Shown in pieces: positions 62,301 to 64,000 of a DNA stretch of 64,000 bases (position 1 is the stretch's first letter; the number at the start of each line of letters is the position of its first letter). Under the pieces are notes generated by a model. That model saw nothing but the letters and a program-made list of their open reading frames with translations, was not told where the DNA came from and did not search any database. This DNA comes from Pipra filicauda (Eukaryota; Chordata; Aves; Passeriformes; Pipridae): contig NW_024103874.1 in NCBI RefSeq assembly GCF_003945595.2, positions 4,908,001 to 4,972,000 of the forward strand, read 5' to 3'. A program made the position numbers and the translations under genes.

Positions 62301-62996
62301 CTGACAGAGCCTACAAAGTGACCATTTCTGCTATCCACTACACAGGAGAGAGTGAGAGCACATCCACAACGGGACGGACAGGTAAATGTGTCCGTCAGAA
62401 TGGACATGTTCTTCACAGCCCTCCATCTGTCAATCAGAGGCAGCCTCTGTTGGGGCAGAAATGTCCTCACTCACACTGGGCTCTGGCTGAGGCCAGAGTT
62501 TTGCTCAGCAGGGTAAACTACTGGCCTTGAAAAATGAAAATCCTGCCCCAATTTCTGTACTCCAGACAATTCTGGGATGAATGGGAAGGGGTGAAGGCCC
62601 TCCAGGTCTCGAGCCAGGGACCACAGTCCTGAATAACGGAGCTCACGTGTGGCATCAAGGAGTGCCAGGGGAGGTTCAGGTTGGATATTAGGAAAAATTT
62701 CCTCACTAAAAGAGTGGTTAAGCACCAGAGCAAGCTTCCCAGAGAAGCGGTGGGGTCACCATCCCTGGACATGCTCAGAAAGCAAGTAGACATGGCATTT
62801 TGTGATATGGTTGAGTGGACGTGGTGGTATTCAGTCAAAGGTTGGACTGGATGACCTTGGAGGTCTTTTCCAACCTTAGTGATTCTTATCAACATGATAA
62901 GAAGTGATTCTTAACAACTATGATTGTTTTCTCTTTCAGCTCCAGTGCTGTCTAAGTTCCCTTCAATACGAGGATTCATTCCACCTAAACCAGAGG
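38229..62996 (+). CDS. COL20A1: COL20A1, collagen type XX alpha 1, 5' part (20 exons)
   Basis: Secreted FACIT collagen of the collagen XII/XIV group, expected to associate with fibrils in the extracellular matrix. Exons: 38229..38301, 40711..40821, 42489..42632, 42865..43023, 43939..44139, 45373..45528, 46483..46602, 46766..46930, 48142..48306, 49470..49642, 50262..50391, 50894..51039, 52672..52795, 53271..53410, 54023..54152, 54678..54820, 55896..56028, 61494..61636, 62252..62381 and 62940..62996. They join to 914 codons plus one base with no frame break. Order: signal peptide, FN3-1 (about 27-110), basic linker (110-230), von Willebrand A (about 235-420, MIDAS D248-x-S250-x-S252 and D352), then FN3-2 to FN3-6 (about 440-897). 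Six FN3 and one VWA agree with the described type XX chain. The thrombospondin-N-like and triple-helix exons lie beyond 64000. COL12A1 and COL14A1 were considered, but the single FN3 before one VWA domain and the ARFGAP1 neighbour fit COL20A1. Introns hold CR1 fragments; the largest, 56029-61493, contains no recognised gene. Confidence 0.92.
40111..40161. repeat. Polypyrimidine tract in COL20A1 intron 1
   Basis: About 50 bases of T with some C. No exon follows directly. Confidence 0.7.
40711..40821 (+). CDS. COL20A1: COL20A1 exon 2 (FN3-1, first half)
   Basis: Residues 25-61, with [20 protein letters not shown] and [10 protein letters not shown]. The W and the Y-x-V pattern are typical FN3 strands B and C. 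N-I-S is a possible glycosylation site. Confidence 0.9.
41600..41635. repeat. 18-bp tandem duplication in COL20A1 intron 2
   Basis: Two head-to-tail copies of CATCCTGGGAATGCAGAG with one mismatch, 41600-41617 and 41618-41635. Confidence 0.9.
42489..42632 (+). CDS. COL20A1: COL20A1 exon 3 (FN3-1, second half)
   Basis: Residues 62-109: [36 protein letters not shown] and KRKFV. L-x-P-x-x-x-Y is the FN3 E-F signature. Donor GTAAGT. Confidence 0.92.
42865..43023 (+). CDS. COL20A1: COL20A1 exon 4 (linker)
   Basis: Residues 110-162, rich in S, T, N and A ([15 protein letters not shown] onwards), with two possible N-glycosylation sites (NAS, NLT). The acceptor is TCCACAG and the donor GTGGGT. Phase fits both neighbours. 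Confidence 0.82.
43939..44139 (+). CDS. COL20A1: COL20A1 exon 5 (basic linker)
   Basis: Residues 163-229, starting [20 protein letters not shown] and ending DSSRR. It is low complexity, rich in K, R, S, T and P, and without domain character. Support comes from exact phase fit (201 nt, 1-1) and good borders (GCACAG, GTGAGA) rather than conservation. Confidence 0.7.
45373..45528 (+). CDS. COL20A1: COL20A1 exon 6 (VWA domain start, MIDAS)
   Basis: Residues 230-281. [13 protein letters not shown] carries the DxSxS metal-site motif at D248, S250 and S252. C235 precedes the domain. Borders CCTCAG and GTAGGA. Confidence 0.95.
46074..46320 (-). repeat. CR1 LINE fragment in COL20A1 intron 6
   Basis: Antisense copy. 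It starts TAGAATCACAGAATATCCTG and contains the reverse complement of the CR1 ORF2 end; on the - strand the peptide remnant [15 protein letters not shown] is readable, a standard CR1 C-terminal segment. Confidence 0.93.
46483..46602 (+). CDS. COL20A1: COL20A1 exon 7 (VWA)
   Basis: Residues 282-321, [20 protein letters not shown] and [10 protein letters not shown]; the GNTFTG loop supplies the MIDAS threonine. It starts only 163 bases after a CR1 insertion. Confidence 0.95.
46766..46930 (+). CDS. COL20A1: COL20A1 exon 8 (VWA)
   Basis: Residues 322-376, [20 protein letters not shown] and [16 protein letters not shown]352 is the conserved acidic MIDAS residue. Confidence 0.95.
48142..48306 (+). 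CDS. COL20A1: COL20A1 exon 9 (VWA end)
   Basis: Residues 377-431, [20 protein letters not shown] and [19 protein letters not shown]. It closes the VWA fold. Borders TTGCAG and GTGAAG. Confidence 0.95.
49470..49642 (+). CDS. COL20A1: COL20A1 exon 10 (FN3-2, first half)
   Basis: Residues 432-489, with [20 protein letters not shown] and [15 protein letters not shown]. Ends in phase 0. Confidence 0.94.
50262..50391 (+). CDS. COL20A1: COL20A1 exon 11 (FN3-2, second half)
   Basis: Residues 490-532, [23 protein letters not shown] is a possible glycosylation site. Donor GTAGGT. Confidence 0.94.
50894..51039 (+). CDS. COL20A1: COL20A1 exon 12 (FN3-3, first half)
   Basis: Residues 533-581, [20 protein letters not shown] and [15 protein letters not shown]. 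Confidence 0.94.
52150..52535 (+). repeat. CR1 LINE fragment in COL20A1 intron 12
   Basis: About 385 bases: CACTTGGTTAGTTCAGCCTG, GAGGTTTAGGTTGGATATTA, GGAACAGGCTTCCTAGAGAA, ending ATATTCTGTAATTCTA. The + strand peptide remnant [20 protein letters not shown] is CR1 ORF2. Confidence 0.95.
52672..52795 (+). CDS. COL20A1: COL20A1 exon 13 (FN3-3, second half)
   Basis: Residues 582-622, [20 protein letters not shown] and [14 protein letters not shown]. It follows a CR1 copy by about 135 bases. Confidence 0.94.
53271..53410 (+). CDS. COL20A1: COL20A1 exon 14 (FN3-4, first half)
   Basis: Residues 623-669, [20 protein letters not shown] and [15 protein letters not shown]. Confidence 0.94.
53598..54005 (-). 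repeat. CR1 LINE fragment in COL20A1 intron 14, next to exon 15
   Basis: Begins ATCATAGAATCACAGAATGG and runs through AGCTCCCTGTCCAATCTGGC, TGACCCCCTGTCCTATCACA and CTCTCTCAGCCTGTCTCGTA, all reverse complement of CR1. Its upper boundary is blurred and comes within about 20 bases of the acceptor at 54022. Confidence 0.94.
54023..54152 (+). CDS. COL20A1: COL20A1 exon 15 (FN3-4, second half)
   Basis: Residues 670-712, [20 protein letters not shown] and [16 protein letters not shown]. The acceptor (CCACTGCAG) lies about 20 bases after the end of an antisense CR1 copy. Confidence 0.93.
54678..54820 (+). CDS. COL20A1: COL20A1 exon 16 (FN3-5, first half)
   Basis: Residues 713-760, [20 protein letters not shown] and [16 protein letters not shown]. 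Confidence 0.94.
55060..55450 (+). repeat. Old, degenerate CR1-like LINE remnant in COL20A1 intron 16
   Basis: Decayed translation resembles the reverse-transcriptase tail (LGRNN, then VEKDLG, and a STLLRA segment), with stops. It is far more diverged than the other CR1 copies, and the limits are approximate. Confidence 0.6.
55896..56028 (+). CDS. COL20A1: COL20A1 exon 17 (FN3-5, second half)
   Basis: Residues 761-804, [20 protein letters not shown] and [16 protein letters not shown]. Donor GTAAGT. Confidence 0.94.
56029..61493 (+). other. COL20A1: COL20A1 intron 17, long
   Basis: No exon, RNA gene or clear transposon recognised in 5.5 kb. Short AT-rich simple sequence lies at 56766-56790 and a T-run near 58645. 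Open frames of up to 186 codons (56995-57555 on +, 59045-59605 on -) show no domain pattern. Confidence 0.55.
61494..61636 (+). CDS. COL20A1: COL20A1 exon 18 (FN3-6, first half)
   Basis: Residues 805-852, [20 protein letters not shown] and [19 protein letters not shown]. It lies 5.5 kb after exon 17. Confidence 0.94.
62252..62381 (+). CDS. COL20A1: COL20A1 exon 19 (FN3-6, second half)
   Basis: Residues 853-895, [20 protein letters not shown] and [11 protein letters not shown]. Donor GTAAAT. Confidence 0.94.
62655..62887 (+). repeat. CR1 LINE 3' end in COL20A1 intron 19
   Basis: Contains GGTTCAGGTTGGATATTAGG, CTTCCCAGAGAAGC, GGTTGGACTGGATGACCTTG and the tail TTAGTGATTCTTA. It ends 52 bases before exon 20. 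Confidence 0.93.
62940..62996 (+). CDS. COL20A1: COL20A1 exon 20 (spacer after FN3-6)
   Basis: Residues 896-914, [19 protein letters not shown]. The acceptor TCTTTCAG is good and phase fits. It forms the link to the thrombospondin-N-like domain, whose exons lie outside the window. Confidence 0.75.
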
Positions 62997-64000
62997 GTAA
63001 ATGATCTCCTGTAAAGTTCTGCTTTGCTGTTGTTGTTTTTCATTCCCTAGCAAACAGCACAGTGTGGGCTCTGCAGAGCAGCAGGAACAGGTCTGTCAGT
63101 TAGTTATAGACAGACACCCTTGGGGACTGTCCAAGGACAACTAGAAACCACAGGACTTCTTAAAATCAGACTCATTTAGTATAAAGACTGATAGTATTTA
63201 TAGGATTTCTGTACAACTTGACCAAAATGGAGCAAAGAGAAGGATGACATGCTTCAAATTAAAATTCCTTGTAAAGTCCCTTATTAAATTTAATGAGCAT
63301 ATGTTCTCATAGCTGATATAAAGCAAACTATGAAATGAATTAGAGAGGAAATGTTGAATTTACAGGGTCATAAAAAGTTATTAAGAAGTAAATGTTAGAA
63401 TACAGATATTATGTCATTGCTGGCTTTTCTTGACTATTTGAAACTATTCCAAACAAAATTTCAGTTTTCAAATTTGTTGAAGGAAGTAAAGATTGAAGAA
63501 TGAAGCAGCCTAGATGAATAAATTGTTAGTTTTTAATCAACAAAGAATATATCGGATTAAGTTTTCAAATGGTTTATTTAGGTGTTCAGATCACTGTGGA
63601 AAAGTTCTGTGAACTTTCAAGCAGAAAATAATCCTCCCATAAGGCTGATGAGTCACCTTGTAGAATTTAATATAGCTGTTTGGCTATGAAAGCTGAAAAG
63701 ACAAGAGAAGTATTAAATTCAGCATGTTTTATAAAGTATCTTTTTTTTGAAGAATGAGAGAAATATGTAGCAATGCTGAGACAATAGTTGGATGTGCAGA
63801 AAAAGACTCCAATATTGATATATAACCAAATTATTGAGAGAAATGATCTGACATTGCAGGAGTGAATGTTTATTGTACAGTGAATAACTGCACTGGGCTG
63901 GGGTTTGGAGAGAAAAACAAAAAACAAAGAGAATAACAAGACAGCAGGAATCCTAGGCTGGAAATCTAGGGAAAAATCTTCAAAGCAGAAGTGAAACTGC
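62997..64000 (+). other. COL20A1: COL20A1 intron 20 (start), to window end
   Basis: AT-rich sequence following the donor GTAAAT at 62997. I see no further exon before the edge; the next expected COL20A1 domain is thrombospondin-N-like. Confidence 0.55.

Noticed and set aside
1..64000. CRISPR arrays, prokaryotic operons, integrated bacterial or viral systems
   Set aside because: None seen. Exon-intron genes and CR1 elements make this ordinary avian nuclear DNA, and no LTR or retroviral gene was recognised.

Overview
This is a nuclear window from a bird genome. The evidence is three vertebrate genes split by GT-AG introns and at least nine CR1 LINE fragments, most ending in the avian CR1 tail (ATTCTATGATT-like). 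The CR1 copies resemble those common in Neoaves, but I cannot name the species. All three genes lie on the + strand.

Layout. (1) 1-2968: the last three coding exons of ARFGAP1, an ARF GTPase-activating protein. They encode the second ALPS curvature-sensing helix and a tryptophan-rich tail. A possible long 3'UTR reaches an AATAAA at 6858. (2) About 6.9-15.6 kb: non-coding intergenic sequence. (3) 15971-31605: a complete nine-exon gene for a 399-residue relative of the mTOR inhibitor DEPTOR, with DEP, DEP, linker and C-terminal PDZ. It starts in a CpG-rich promoter region and ends at an AATAAA at 31731. (4) About 31.75-38.2 kb: intergenic, with a CpG-rich block at 34.0-34.7 kb that may be the start of the next gene. 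(5) 38229-62996 and beyond the right edge: the first 20 coding exons of COL20A1, a FACIT collagen. They encode a signal peptide, FN3, a basic linker, a von Willebrand A domain and five more FN3 domains. The thrombospondin-N-like and collagen triple-helix exons lie outside the window.

Main point. The DEPTOR-like gene lies between ARFGAP1 and COL20A1, where as far as I know human 20q13.33 has no such gene. DEPTOR itself neighbours COL14A1 (the closest relative of COL20A1) on human 8q24.12, in the same order and orientation. The simplest reading is that this gene is the second copy (ohnolog) of DEPTOR from the vertebrate whole-genome duplications, kept in this bird and lost in human. Its linker has lost key positions of the phosphodegron through which mTOR, CK1 and SCF-betaTrCP destroy DEPTOR, so its turnover is probably different.

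Exon limits were read by eye from splice consensus, reading-frame continuity and family resemblance. They were not tested against transcripts. All phases join without a break: 1200 nt for the DEPTOR-like CDS and 2743 nt for the visible part of COL20A1.
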